From contig JAFYXI010000042.1 in NCBI GenBank assembly GCA_017546245.1, forward strand, positions 1 through 64,000: a DNA stretch of 64,000 nt. Direction: 5' to 3'. Below are positions 9,741 through 19,045 of this stretch, piece by piece. Each line of letters begins with the position of its first letter. The first letter of the stretch is position 1. A model generated the notes under the pieces. The model was given only the letters and a program-made list of their open reading frames with translations. It was not told where the DNA came from and did no database searches. A program made the position numbers and the translations under genes. The DNA comes from Clostridia bacterium. GTDB lineage: Bacteria; Bacillota; Clostridia; UBA1381; UBA9506.

Positions 9741-9850
9741 CTGTCTGAAAGCAGGTTCGGATTATTGGTTGTTGTTATCATCTAAGGCAGTTTATGATAC
9801 GGGATAAAAGACAGCAACCTTGGATGATAAGTCCGGGTTGCTTTTTGTTT
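9741..9850 (+). promoter_or_regulatory. Leader RNA with alternative terminator / antiterminator hairpins
   Basis: Terminator: AGCAACC (9813-9819) pairs with GGTTGCT (9836-9842), with an inner GGA/TCC extension, followed by TTTTTGTTT. Competing helix: GGTTGTTGT (9767-9775) pairs with ACAGCAACC (9811-9819, one G-U), extended by TATC (9776-9779) with GATA (9803-9806). It uses the same bases as the terminator 5' arm. CTGTCT (9741-9746) can pair with AGACAG (9809-9814), and TTATCATC (9775-9782) with GATGATAA (9823-9830). This is the design of a transcription attenuator. It matches no riboswitch class I know; LoaP/NusG-type or protein-mediated antitermination are options. Confidence 0.6.
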
Positions 9851-9874
9851 AATTTAAAGCACGGAGGTGACACC

Positions 9875-11380
9875 TTGACAGGTAAGGATTCAAGAATTAA
9901 AAACAATCTGGTGTCTTCTTTTGTATATCAGGTTGTGCTTATATCTTTAAGCTTTCTTATACCAAGATTATATCTCGAAAATTTTGGTTCAGAGGTTAAT
10001 GGCGTACTTTCTACAATCAAACAGATTTTTACATATATGTGCCTTTTAGAAGCAGGTGTCGGACTTGCTACAACTCAGGCGCTTTATAAAAGAATCGGCG
10101 AAAAAGACTACAAAAGCGCAAACGAAGTTCTTTCTGCCACACATTCTTACTATATCAGAACGGGAATAGTCTATCTTGCTTTGGTGCTTGTTATTGCTGT
10201 TGTATATGCTTATGTAATACCGACATCAATAGACAATAATGTGGTATTTTTAATAATTATATTAACTGCCCTGCCTGCCCTGTTCAGCTATTTTGTTCAG
10301 GCAAAATACAGAATACTTATGGAGGTTGACGGCAGAAAGTACGTAATAAACAACGCAGAAACCATACTTCAGCTTGCTTCAAATGCAGGTAAAATACTTG
10401 TTTTGCTTTTAACCGACAGCCTTATTCTTATCCAGCTGGTTTATTGCATAATGTATATCGCTCAGCTTGCGTATTTATATTTTTATGCAAAACGCAGATA
10501 TAAATGGATTGATTTAAATGCCAAGCCTGACTTTGAGGCTATATCGCAAAAAAATTCGGTTTTGGTGCATCAGCTTTCGGGTATGGTATTTAATAATACC
10601 GACATAATACTTATCTCTGTTCTTTGCGATTTTAAGGCGGTAAGTATTTATGCCATATATAATATATTCTTTTCTCAGGTGCAGAATTTTATAACAAGCA
10701 TAGTTTCGTCATTTACCTTTGCGCTGGGTCAGCTGTTTCATACTGACAGAGAAAGGTTTAATAAATTATTTAATGCATACGAAACCGTTTACATAATGGC
10801 AACTTTTATAATTTATACTCTTATGGCAGTATTTTTATTGCCGCTTATACAGATATACACAAGCGGAATAAACGATGCCGAGTATACAAATGTATTTCTT
10901 TTATTGCTTTTTGTAATAATGAATTTAATTGCTAACGGCAAGCTGCCTGTAAACAGCATTATCGAATATTCGGGCGAATTTGAAAAAACGCGCTCTCATG
11001 CCGTGTGGGAGATGGTTATAAACATCACAGCTTCGGTTGTTGCAATTATATATTGGGGAATATGCGGTGCAATATTAGGAACAATAGCGGCGCTCATATA
11101 CCGCTGCATAGTGACAATTCATTATTCAAATAAAAAAGTTCTAAAAAGAAGTTCTGTAAGCACATACAGGCTATGGATTATAAACGGAGCAGTTTTTGCG
11201 TTGGTAATGGCAATATTTTTTGTCGATGCATTCAGCAATATGTCTTTTTTTAAGCTTTTATTAAACGGAATAATTCATTCGATATGGATAGCAGGCTTGT
11301 ATGTACTTGCTAATTTTGTATTTAATAAATCTGCGTTTAAAACAATTTTTGAATTATGCAGGGGGAAGAAAAAGCAATGA
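9875..11380 (+). CDS. Polysaccharide flippase, Wzx/MATE-like
   Basis: First gene of the operon. The frame is open from 9794, but that would translate the leader terminator. TTG 9875 has a strong GGAGGTGA (9863-9870) four bases upstream, so I take it as the start (MTGKDSRIKNN). The protein has about 12-14 hydrophobic segments and the N-terminal pattern of oligosaccharide flippases (FVYQVVLISLSFLIPRLYL). It would move lipid-linked repeat units across the membrane for the polymerase encoded at 20943. It overlaps the next gene by ATGA. Assignment is by topology and context; the sugar substrate is unknown. Confidence 0.85.
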   Translation: MTGKDSRIKNNLVSSFVYQVVLISLSFLIPRLYLENFGSEVNGVLSTIKQIFTYMCLLEAGVGLATTQALYKRIGEKDYKSANEVLSATHSYYIRTGIVYLALVLVIAVVYAYVIPTSIDNNVVFLIIILTALPALFSYFVQAKYRILMEVDGRKYVINNAETILQLASNAGKILVLLLTDSLILIQLVYCIMYIAQLAYLYFYAKRRYKWIDLNAKPDFEAISQKNSVLVHQLSGMVFNNTDIILISVLCDFKAVSIYAIYNIFFSQVQNFITSIVSSFTFALGQLFHTDRERFNKLFNAYETVYIMATFIIYTLMAVFLLPLIQIYTSGINDAEYTNVFLLLLFVIMNLIANGKLPVNSIIEYSGEFEKTRSHAVWEMVINITASVVAIIYWGICGAILGTIAALIYRCIVTIHYSNKKVLKRSSVSTYRLWIINGAVFALVMAIFFVDAFSNMSFFKLLLNGIIHSIWIAGLYVLANFVFNKSAFKTIFELCRGKKKQ

Positions 11381-12111
11381 GTATTCCAAAGGTGATTTAT
11401 TATTGCTGGTTTGGCAAGGGTAAGATGCCAAGGCTTACAAAAAAATGCATAAAAAGCTGGAAAAAATACTGCCCCGATTATGAAATTGTATGTGTAAATG
11501 AAGAAAATTTTGATATAAATCAGAACCGGTATATGAAAGAAGCATACGAGGCAGGCAAATGGGCTTTTGCAAGCGACTATGCAAGGCTTAAGGTTTTGTA
11601 TGATAACGGCGGAATTTATCTTGATACCGATGTAGAGTTAATAAAGCCTCTTGATGAGCTTATTAAAGAAACCGGATATATGGGCTTTGATGACTGCGGA
11701 CTTATTTCAACCGGTCTTGGATTTGCCTGCGAAAAGGGCAACGAGCTGGTCAGAGCATTGATTGCAGACTACGATGATATATCTTTTATACTGCCTGACG
11801 GAGCATACGACATACTGCCTTGCCCTGACAGAAATACAAAAATTATGCAGGAACTGGGTTTGGATATTAAAAATCAAGACCAGATTTTTATGGGCATACA
11901 TATGCTGCCTGAAGATTATCTTTGCCCGATGAAATATTATACGGGAAGAAAAAAAATAACCGAAAACACCTATTCGATTCATCATTTTTGTGCGTCGTGG
12001 ACATCTGCAACAAGCAAACGTACCACATTTATTAAGCGGATAATTGGCGTTAGAATGTATAATAAATTATACGGAAAAATTCTGCATAGATTTAAATGGC
12101 TGGAGTGGTAA
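11377..12111 (+). CDS. Glycosyltransferase, GT32-type (DXD sugar-binding)
   Basis: A 244-residue soluble enzyme. The start (IPKVIYYCWFGKGKMP) and the block ASDYARLKVLYDNGGIYLDTDVE are diagnostic of GT32/capsular polysaccharide transferases; the DTD motif coordinates the nucleotide-sugar metal ion. ATG 11377 overlaps the flippase stop and has AGGGGGAAG upstream, so it is preferred over an earlier in-frame start at 11356. It probably adds one sugar to the lipid-linked repeat. Donor and acceptor cannot be read. Confidence 0.85.
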   Translation: MSIPKVIYYCWFGKGKMPRLTKKCIKSWKKYCPDYEIVCVNEENFDINQNRYMKEAYEAGKWAFASDYARLKVLYDNGGIYLDTDVELIKPLDELIKETGYMGFDDCGLISTGLGFACEKGNELVRALIADYDDISFILPDGAYDILPCPDRNTKIMQELGLDIKNQDQIFMGIHMLPEDYLCPMKYYTGRKKITENTYSIHHFCASWTSATSKRTTFIKRIIGVRMYNKLYGKILHRFKWLEW

Positions 12112-12113
12112 AT

Positions 12114-13664
12114 ATGCCCGAGAAGGTATTAAAAAAACTTAATACAAAAATTCTGTCCGAATGGAAGGTATGCTTTTTTTCGGCACTTTTAGTGGGGCTT
12201 TTAGCGCATCTATATAAAATAACAAACTGGCTTCCTAACTGGGATTCGTTAGTGTTCAGATATGATGCACAGAATATGGTTGCTCTGGGAAGATGGTTTT
12301 TGCCCGTAGCTTGTTCTTTCAGTTCGTTTTACGACCTGCCCTTTTTAAACGGCATTATATCGATAATCTTTCATGCCCTGGGTGCTGTATGTATATGCAG
12401 AATATTTAATGTGCATAAAACAATCACCGCATTTTTAATAGGCGCGGTAATTGTTTCATTTCCGACTGTTACATCGGTAATGATGTATAACTATGTGGCA
12501 GACGGCTACAGTATCGCATTTTTCCTTTCGGCTTTAGCAGCACTTTATATGACGAAAGAAAAACCGCGCTATGTTACGGCAGCTGTACTTATCTGCCTGT
12601 CAGCAGGCATCTATCAGGCATACATAACCGTTACAATAATGCTTGTTTTACTTAAGCTGATTGATGAAATAATTTATAACAAGGCAGAGCTTGTCGGCAT
12701 TTTGAAAAAATGCGCATTTATGCTTTTATCAGGTGTTGTGGGTATGGCATTGTATGCCGTTTTATTTAAAGTAATACAGACTGTTTTTGCCATAGAACTG
12801 CTTGATTATCAGGGGATAAATTCAACCGCATCATTATTGGGTATTAATTTGTTTGCATCACTTTATGTGGTAAAAGAAACCTTTATTAAATGCTTTTTTG
12901 ATGTATCACAAGGCATAAATGTATATGTTGTTTTAAATGGCCTGATATTTTTCTTTACGCTTTTATATTATATTAAATACACAGTAAAGAATAAGATTTA
13001 TAAAAAACCTGTTAATATTTTAATGCTCGTTATTTTGGGCGCTGTGCTCATATTCGGAGCAGCGGCATTGGCATTTATAAATGCAGACGTTGACTATCAC
13101 AATCTTATGCGTATGGGCTATGCTGTATTCTATCTGTTTTTCATCTTGCTCTATGAAAGAGGAGCCGACACAAACGAAAAGCATACCTGCGTTAAGTGCT
13201 GGATTGTATTGTTAACAACGGTTGTAATGATTGCAAATCAGGTTGTTATAGCAAATGTAAGCTATCATAAAGCTCAAATTGCCTATGAAAAATCGTACGG
13301 GGTTTTAATGCGCATAGCAGACAGAATAGAGCAAACCCCCGAAGCACAAAATTGTGACAGAATATTAGTACTTGGTGCGTTAGATAACAGCAAAGATTAC
13401 AGCGTTAATCTTACTCCCGATATTACGGGAATAACAGACGGATATATAATCCGTGCAGATGATGAAGTTGTAAGGCAAAGCGTGCTTACCAGCAGTCTTT
13501 CAGACTATTGCGAAAAAAATTACGAATTTGTAAGCGGTGATGAAAAAAAGAGGCTGGCGCAGACAGAAACGGTAAAAGCTATGGGAAAATGGCCGTCAAA
13601 AGACTGTATTTCGGTCATAGACGATATAATAATTATCAAGCTCGAGACAGAAGGTGAAAATTAG
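12114..13664 (+). CDS. GtrII-like polytopic glucosyltransferase
   Basis: A membrane protein of about 516 residues with about 10-11 predicted TM segments. The N-terminal loop (ITNWLPNWDSLVFRYD, then MVALGRWFLP) matches the GtrII family, which glucosylates O-antigen or polymer chains outside the membrane using lipid-linked donors. The last 130 residues are hydrophilic and probably extracytoplasmic. ATG 12114 is three bases after the previous stop with a TGGAGTGG ribosome site; the earlier in-frame start at 12096 overlaps the upstream gene. Likely role: side-chain decoration of the polymer. Confidence 0.75.
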   Translation: MPEKVLKKLNTKILSEWKVCFFSALLVGLLAHLYKITNWLPNWDSLVFRYDAQNMVALGRWFLPVACSFSSFYDLPFLNGIISIIFHALGAVCICRIFNVHKTITAFLIGAVIVSFPTVTSVMMYNYVADGYSIAFFLSALAALYMTKEKPRYVTAAVLICLSAGIYQAYITVTIMLVLLKLIDEIIYNKAELVGILKKCAFMLLSGVVGMALYAVLFKVIQTVFAIELLDYQGINSTASLLGINLFASLYVVKETFIKCFFDVSQGINVYVVLNGLIFFFTLLYYIKYTVKNKIYKKPVNILMLVILGAVLIFGAAALAFINADVDYHNLMRMGYAVFYLFFILLYERGADTNEKHTCVKCWIVLLTTVVMIANQVVIANVSYHKAQIAYEKSYGVLMRIADRIEQTPEAQNCDRILVLGALDNSKDYSVNLTPDITGITDGYIIRADDEVVRQSVLTSSLSDYCEKNYEFVSGDEKKRLAQTETVKAMGKWPSKDCISVIDDIIIIKLETEGEN

Positions 13665-14531
13665 GTGATATATTTTTGTGCTGACGACTATGGATTATGT
13701 GATGTATCATCAATGCGCATAAAGCAATGCGTAGATGATGGCGCTTTAAATAAGGTGAGCGTATTTCCTAATTTTGACCCAGTTGATTTAAACGAAATAT
13801 CAAAAAATAAAAAGATACGCATTTCGCTGCACTTAAATCTTGTTGAGGGCAAGTGTCTGGCAAATGCAGGAGAAGTAGATTTATTAGCAGATGAAAACGG
13901 AAATTTAAAACACGCTTTCGGCGGACTTTTAAAGCTTAATCTTTTTAACAGAAAAAAGCTTGAAGCTCAGCTTTATAAAGAAATAAAAGCACAGATTCTG
14001 TTCTGGAAAAGTATTCTGCCCGAAAATGTGCCCTTTTGTATAGATACACATCAGCATACGTCTATGATTCCTGCTGTATTTAAAACAATACTTAAAGTTT
14101 TGGATGAAGAAAAAATAAGCCTGGAACATATGCGCGTTCCTGCTGAACCCTTGTCGCCGTACATAAAATCGCCGTCGCTTTATTTTACATACAGTCCGAT
14201 AAATATTATTAAACAATGGCTTTTAAATTTTTTGTGGCTGATTAATAAAAGACGTGCAAAAAAACATAAAATTCCGACGTCATATTTTTTGGGAATACTT
14301 TTTTCAGGAGAAATGGATTACAAAAGAGTCAGCAAAATTTTAGATAAGTATATCAAGCTGTCGGAAAAATACGGAAAGGATATAGAGATATTATTTCATC
14401 CGGGATATATGAATAAAAACGAAGCAGACTTTAAAGATAAAAATGTAGCCTTTAAAGAATTTTATATGTCAAAAAACAGAAAAACAGAATTTGATTCCGT
14501 AATGAGAATATCAGAAAGAAGTGTAAAGTAA
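13665..14531 (+). CDS. ChbG/HpnK (YdjC) family carbohydrate deacetylase
   Basis: The 288-residue protein has the family's metal-site blocks: CADDYGLCD near the N-terminus, ISLHLNLVEGK (about residue 52), IDTHQHTSMIP (about 126) and EILFHPGYMN (about 243). YdjC-type enzymes remove N-acetyl groups from small amino-sugar chains, so this may deacetylate a HexNAc in the repeat unit. It starts with GTG directly after the previous stop and ends directly at the next ATG, so the genes are tightly coupled. Confidence 0.8.
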   Translation: MIYFCADDYGLCDVSSMRIKQCVDDGALNKVSVFPNFDPVDLNEISKNKKIRISLHLNLVEGKCLANAGEVDLLADENGNLKHAFGGLLKLNLFNRKKLEAQLYKEIKAQILFWKSILPENVPFCIDTHQHTSMIPAVFKTILKVLDEEKISLEHMRVPAEPLSPYIKSPSLYFTYSPINIIKQWLLNFLWLINKRRAKKHKIPTSYFLGILFSGEMDYKRVSKILDKYIKLSEKYGKDIEILFHPGYMNKNEADFKDKNVAFKEFYMSKNRKTEFDSVMRISERSVK

Positions 14532-15212
14532 ATGCCCTATATTGAACATGACAAGGTTGACGCCAGAACAAGAGAAAAATTAGAAGCAATTATTGAAAAA
14601 TCATATTTAACTTTCTGGAGACAGAAAAGACTTTTCGATATCTTTTTTGCGTCGCTGATTTTATTGTTTTTCCTGCCATTAATGTTTATAATTGCAATTG
14701 TAATTGTGATTGACGACCCGAGTGCCGGTCCTTTTTATAAGCAGATAAGAGTTGGCAGGCATGGTGAAGAATTTTATATGTATAAATTCAGAACTATGCG
14801 GGCAAACGCTGATAAAATGATGGAAGAATTGGCAAAACAAAACGAAATGGACGGTCCGGTATTTAAAATGAAAGATGACCCTCGTATAACAAGAGTCGGC
14901 AAGTTTTTAAGAAAGGTTTCTCTTGACGAGCTTATGCAGTTCTTTAACGTGCTTAAAGGTGATATGACCTTAGTAGGACCAAGACCGCCTCTTCCGAGAG
15001 AGGTTGAGTATTATACAGATTATCAGAGACTGCGCCTTCTTGTTACTCCGGGACTCACTTGTACATGGCAGATTTCTAAAAACAGAAATGACATCCCTTT
15101 TGAACAGTGGGTCGAAATGGATATTGAATACATACAGACAAGAACATACCTTAATGATTTGAAAATCATGCTTAAAACGCCGATAGTTATGCTTACAGCT
15201 ACCGGCAGATAA
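14532..15212 (+). CDS. Initiating sugar-phosphate transferase (bacterial sugar transferase family)
   Basis: This 226-residue monotopic phosphoglycosyl transferase transfers a sugar-1-phosphate from a nucleotide sugar to undecaprenyl phosphate, starting repeat-unit synthesis. Hallmarks are RQKRLFDIFFASLILLFFLP (re-entrant membrane helix, about 30-60), GPFYKQIRVGRHG, YKFRTMR, and the DELMQFFNVLKGDMTLVGPR signature, then TPGLTCTWQISKN. It corresponds to the catalytic C-terminal part of WbaP and lacks the N-terminal TM and CoA-binding-like region. Having it mid-operon, not first, is common in Clostridia. Confidence 0.9.
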   Translation: MPYIEHDKVDARTREKLEAIIEKSYLTFWRQKRLFDIFFASLILLFFLPLMFIIAIVIVIDDPSAGPFYKQIRVGRHGEEFYMYKFRTMRANADKMMEELAKQNEMDGPVFKMKDDPRITRVGKFLRKVSLDELMQFFNVLKGDMTLVGPRPPLPREVEYYTDYQRLRLLVTPGLTCTWQISKNRNDIPFEQWVEMDIEYIQTRTYLNDLKIMLKTPIVMLTATGR

Positions 15213-15233
15213 ATAGTATTTGGAGTGAAAAAA

Positions 15234-16394
15234 GTGAAAGTTGCTATGATAGGGCACAAGGTTGTGCCGTCAAGGCGTGGAGGAATAGAAAATGTTCTTA
15301 CCACACTCTGTCCGATACTGGTCGAAATGGGGCTGGACGTTACCTGCTATAACCGTTCGTCAGATAAGGTTGAAAACGAATATGTGGGAACAGTTAAGAA
15401 CAAAATGTACAAGGGTGTAAAAATCAAAACTGCGTGGACACTTAATGTTCGTGGCTTTGCCGCGATGATAGCATCGTTCACCGCGGCAATAGCGGCATCG
15501 TTCGGAAAATATGATGTAGTTCATTTTCACGCAGAAGGTCCGTGCGCAGCGCTGTGGATTCCTAAGCTTTTCGGCAAAAAATGCGTTGCTACTGTTCACG
15601 GTCTTGACTGGCAGAGAGAAAAATGGGGCAAGGGTTTTGCATCAAAGTACATAAAATTCGGCGAAAAAATTCTGGCAAAATATGCAGACGAGGTTATTGT
15701 TTTAAGTCAGGCAGCCTATGATTATTTTAAAGAAACCTATAACCGCAAAACCGTGATAATCAACAACGGAATAGAACGTCCCGAAACAAAAGAGGCAGAA
15801 CTTATAAAAGATAAATACGGACTTGAAAAGGATGAATATATAGCAGTTGTATCAAGACTGACAGCAGAAAAAGGTATTCACTATCTTATAGATGCATTTG
15901 GAAAAATTACAACAGATAAAAAGCTTGTTATTGCAGGCGATACAAGTGATACAGACGATTATGTTAAAATGCTTAAAGAAAAAGCGGAGGGGAATCCGAA
16001 CATTATCTTTACCGGCTTTATATCAGGCGATGTTTTAAGCGAAATATATTCAAATGCCTATTTAATGGTGTTACCCTCTGACCTTGAGGGAATGTCGTTG
16101 TGCCTTTTAGAAGCGCTGGCATATAAAAATGCGCTCCTGTGCTCCGACATACCTGAAAACACATCCGTAGCCGAAGACAGAGCGGTTTATTTTAAAAAAG
16201 GAAACATTGAAGACCTGACTGAAAAGCTTAAGGAATTATGCGATGATGCCGCTTTGGTCGAAAAATTCAGAGACGGTGTTGACGAATTTATTTTAAACAA
16301 ATATAACTGGCAGGATGTTGCCAAAGCTACATACGAGCTTTATAACAGTGAACGCAGTAATGCTGTTTTCTACGGCGTTGATTATAAAAATTAA
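15234..16394 (+). CDS. GT4 glycosyltransferase
   Basis: A GT-B fold retaining transferase of about 386 residues: GGIENVLTTL near the N-terminus, VHFHAEGPCAALW, ATVHGLDWQREKWG, then the C-terminal donor site VVSRLTAEKGIHYLIDAF and PSDLEGMSLCLLEALAY. GTG 15234 is favoured over GTG 15225 because TGGAG (15221-15225) then sits at a proper distance. It acts at the inner membrane face on the growing lipid-linked oligosaccharide. Confidence 0.85.
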   Translation: MKVAMIGHKVVPSRRGGIENVLTTLCPILVEMGLDVTCYNRSSDKVENEYVGTVKNKMYKGVKIKTAWTLNVRGFAAMIASFTAAIAASFGKYDVVHFHAEGPCAALWIPKLFGKKCVATVHGLDWQREKWGKGFASKYIKFGEKILAKYADEVIVLSQAAYDYFKETYNRKTVIINNGIERPETKEAELIKDKYGLEKDEYIAVVSRLTAEKGIHYLIDAFGKITTDKKLVIAGDTSDTDDYVKMLKEKAEGNPNIIFTGFISGDVLSEIYSNAYLMVLPSDLEGMSLCLLEALAYKNALLCSDIPENTSVAEDRAVYFKKGNIEDLTEKLKELCDDAALVEKFRDGVDEFILNKYNWQDVAKATYELYNSERSNAVFYGVDYKN

Positions 16395-16413
16395 AAGTAA
16401 AGGTTTGTTTAGT

Positions 16414-17649
16414 ATGGAAAATAAAAATTATATTGAAGAAATTGAAAAATATCAGCAACAGCTAAAAGAAATTTTTCACGAACTGGCAGATGCTGAGCTT
16501 TGCGAAACCTGGGCAGACACATTTGAAATTGTGGATGTTGATAGGAAACGGGTTACGATTGCCTATTACGGAGACGAAAAAGTCAAAAAGTTCAAAAAAG
16601 AGTGTAAAGGAACTTTGACATCTTGTGTTATATCCTTGTTAGGTGAGGGAAAGAAAATAAAAATATTAAAAAAGAAAAAAAGTCCGCAGCAGGTAAACAC
16701 CAAGACAAAAAAGAATATAAGAGCTTTAAGATTCTTTGTTGCCGGTATGATTTTTGTGTGTATTGCAACAGCGATTGTTGTTGTTTTGGGTAATTACATA
16801 GGAAACCGAACCTTCAGAGAGACTTTTTACAGTGTAAGCAGTCTTAAGGCAGACAGCGGACTGCGTGTTATTCAGTTATCAGATTTACACAATACATCTT
16901 ATGGTGAAAAAAACAAAAAGCTTTTAGATAGAGTTGAAGCGCTAAAGCCTGACATAATAATTTTAACAGGTGATATTGTAGATTCTGCAAAGGAAAATAT
17001 CGGCTATGCCGTAGATTTAGGAGAACAGCTTTCAAAAATTGCTCCTTCGTATTATATTTACGGCAACAACGAAGTTGCAAGCATTTATGATTTTACACTC
17101 AGCGAAAAAGAGCTTGACCAAAAGTTTAAATTTAACGAGACAAACCGCGATGAAACAGCACTTTTAAAAATTAAAGACTCTTTCGAAGAAAAGCTTGAAA
17201 AGACAGGTATAAAGGTTCTTAAAAATGAAAAAGACACAATAAAGGTAAAAAACATGACGATTGATGTATACGGCGTTTTAAACTCCAATCCGTCTTCGTT
17301 TTGGTCTTATTCAGAAAAAGCCTTTATGAGTTATATTAATGAAAATAAAAATAATATTAAAATTACTGCAATCCACGAGCCTTTTATCTTTGAAGAATTT
17401 CAGACGGACTTTTGGGGAGATTTAATGGTTTGCGGACATACTCATGGCGGAGTGATGCGCATTCCTGTACTCGGTCCTCTTTATACGAATGAGGGCGGTC
17501 TGTTTCCTGAACGGGATGGCAGCTTTGTTTACGGAAGATACAATGTGGCAGGAAAACCGCTTGTGGTGAGCGGAGGTCTGGAAAATAAAGATGTTTTTCG
17601 TATAAATAATCAACCCGAACTGGTTGTTATCGATATTAATAAGTTTTAA
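16414..17649 (+). CDS. Membrane-anchored metallophosphoesterase with DnaA-domain-I-like N-terminus
   Basis: About 411 residues. The catalytic domain (from about 150) has the calcineurin-type blocks DLHNTSYG, GDIVDS, GNNE and CGHTHGG, as in the YaeI/YkuE group that acts on lipid pyrophosphates. A TM helix lies at about residues 107-130 (FFVAGMIFVCIATAIVVVLG). The cytoplasmic N-terminus (about 1-90, with ETWADTFEIVDVD and LLGEGKKIKIL) resembles DnaA domain I in layout, which would be an unusual partner; this is a weak, eye-level call. The ATG 16414 start replaces an upstream in-frame start inside the preceding gene. A role in undecaprenyl-pyrophosphate or nucleotide-sugar turnover is inferred from context. 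Confidence 0.75.
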   Translation: MENKNYIEEIEKYQQQLKEIFHELADAELCETWADTFEIVDVDRKRVTIAYYGDEKVKKFKKECKGTLTSCVISLLGEGKKIKILKKKKSPQQVNTKTKKNIRALRFFVAGMIFVCIATAIVVVLGNYIGNRTFRETFYSVSSLKADSGLRVIQLSDLHNTSYGEKNKKLLDRVEALKPDIIILTGDIVDSAKENIGYAVDLGEQLSKIAPSYYIYGNNEVASIYDFTLSEKELDQKFKFNETNRDETALLKIKDSFEEKLEKTGIKVLKNEKDTIKVKNMTIDVYGVLNSNPSSFWSYSEKAFMSYINENKNNIKITAIHEPFIFEEFQTDFWGDLMVCGHTHGGVMRIPVLGPLYTNEGGLFPERDGSFVYGRYNVAGKPLVVSGGLENKDVFRINNQPELVVIDINKF

Positions 17650-17669
17650 TTTTGCGAGGGAGATAAAAA

Positions 17670-19025
17670 ATGGTTACTTCAATACTTCAAAAATTAATTA
17701 TTTTAATTGTCGGTATTATATTTCTGGTATCGGCGGTATTGGTATATTTTCGTTCTAAAAACGTAAACAACACAGAACGTACGCAAATTTTTAAAACTGC
17801 AGAGTATTTTAATGCATGGATAATTCTGGCTTGCTTTATTACTACAATGGTGCTTGGAATTTTCAATCATTATGAACTTAAAAAGTCTGTTCATGCAATA
17901 ATTTCGTTGAACTATTCCGAAGCATCACAGGCGCTGAATTCTAACGGAACAAGATATAATATGGCAGAAATAGTAAGTGATGAAGTGGTAAAAAGAGCAA
18001 TAGAAAAAGGAGCTCTTAAAGACGTAACGGTAAAAGAGCTTAAAAACTGTCTGTCGGTGTACCCTTGCGTTCAGGGCGGAGTCAGGGATGAATCGGAGTA
18101 CCATATTTCTACAGAATTTGCGGTAGAATATCATGCATTAAAGAATACCGCACATCTTGATTCAGAAAATGTTATTAAGCTTATAACCGCAGCATACAAG
18201 GAATATTACATAGAAAAATATACCGATAATTTTAAGCTGGAAGCAGATAAACCGGATTTTACAAAAATGGAGTATATGGATATAGTGGCATATTTTAATA
18301 AAGAAACCACATCTATTCTCAATTATTTATACGGTATGGCTGAAAAAAATCCAAGCTTTGTTACAACAGGCAACACAACCTTTAATGCCATTGCAGGCGA
18401 GGTGCATCAGTTTAAAGAGGCTCAGATAAATCAGAATCTAAAGTCTTTAATACTTCAGAACGGTATTGTAAGAAAGCAGAATGAATATGTTGACAGATTG
18501 TCGTATCAGAACAAAAATGTTGATTTTGACCGTCAGAAAAATGATGTATCTTATATGCTTTGTAATCAGGCAATTGCCATGTACAGCGAAGAAATGACGC
18601 GAATAGTGCTTGTTCCTACCTGGGATCAGGCGGGCAAATATTATATGGGAAGAACAAAGGTCGGTGTTGACGAGCTGTCTGTTATGGCTACAAACTTCAG
18701 CGATTATGTAGCTGCCAATGAAAAAGAAATTATGGATAATAACCTGGTGATTAATAAAATATCATCAAACAGTCCGGGCGCACAGCTTTATGCTTCGGCA
18801 GATTCGTTGATAGAATCTATCTACGGCAGCATCAAGGATTTCGAAAAAACAGCAATAAATGCAGGCAGAGAGTATTCGAGCCATAAAATGAATCAGTGTA
18901 TAGCAGTAAATATTTACGGTATTTCAATTATAAACGAGCTTAAAACAATGTTATTGTTTGCTGCTTTTACATATGTATCATTTATGCTTCGGCATATTTC
19001 AAAGAAATTTCCTAAAAAGGCATAA
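17670..19025 (+). CDS. Unknown exopolysaccharide-operon membrane protein, 451 residues
   Basis: I do not recognise a family. Two TM helices at about residues 5-26 and 44-66 (NAWIILACFITTMVLGIF) are followed by about 350 mostly helical hydrophilic residues that should face outside, and one TM near the C-terminus (about 427-445, TMLLFAAFTYVSFML). A GAGGGAG-like ribosome site precedes ATG 17670. It lies 20 bases upstream of the Wzz-GGDEF gene, which has a similar membrane-extracellular-membrane layout. They may form one complex (inference). Confidence 0.6.
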   Translation: MVTSILQKLIILIVGIIFLVSAVLVYFRSKNVNNTERTQIFKTAEYFNAWIILACFITTMVLGIFNHYELKKSVHAIISLNYSEASQALNSNGTRYNMAEIVSDEVVKRAIEKGALKDVTVKELKNCLSVYPCVQGGVRDESEYHISTEFAVEYHALKNTAHLDSENVIKLITAAYKEYYIEKYTDNFKLEADKPDFTKMEYMDIVAYFNKETTSILNYLYGMAEKNPSFVTTGNTTFNAIAGEVHQFKEAQINQNLKSLILQNGIVRKQNEYVDRLSYQNKNVDFDRQKNDVSYMLCNQAIAMYSEEMTRIVLVPTWDQAGKYYMGRTKVGVDELSVMATNFSDYVAANEKEIMDNNLVINKISSNSPGAQLYASADSLIESIYGSIKDFEKTAINAGREYSSHKMNQCIAVNIYGISIINELKTMLLFAAFTYVSFMLRHISKKFPKKA

Positions 19026-19045
19026 ATTATTAAGGGAGGATAATA

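Noticed and set aside
9700..9850. c-di-GMP (GEMM) riboswitch upstream of the exopolysaccharide operon
   Set aside because: The expected GEMM-I conserved bases and tetraloop-receptor pattern are not present; the leader looks like a simple attenuator instead.
9794..9874. Earlier start for the flippase gene
   Set aside because: It would lie inside the leader hairpins; TTG 9875 has a strong GGAGGTGA.
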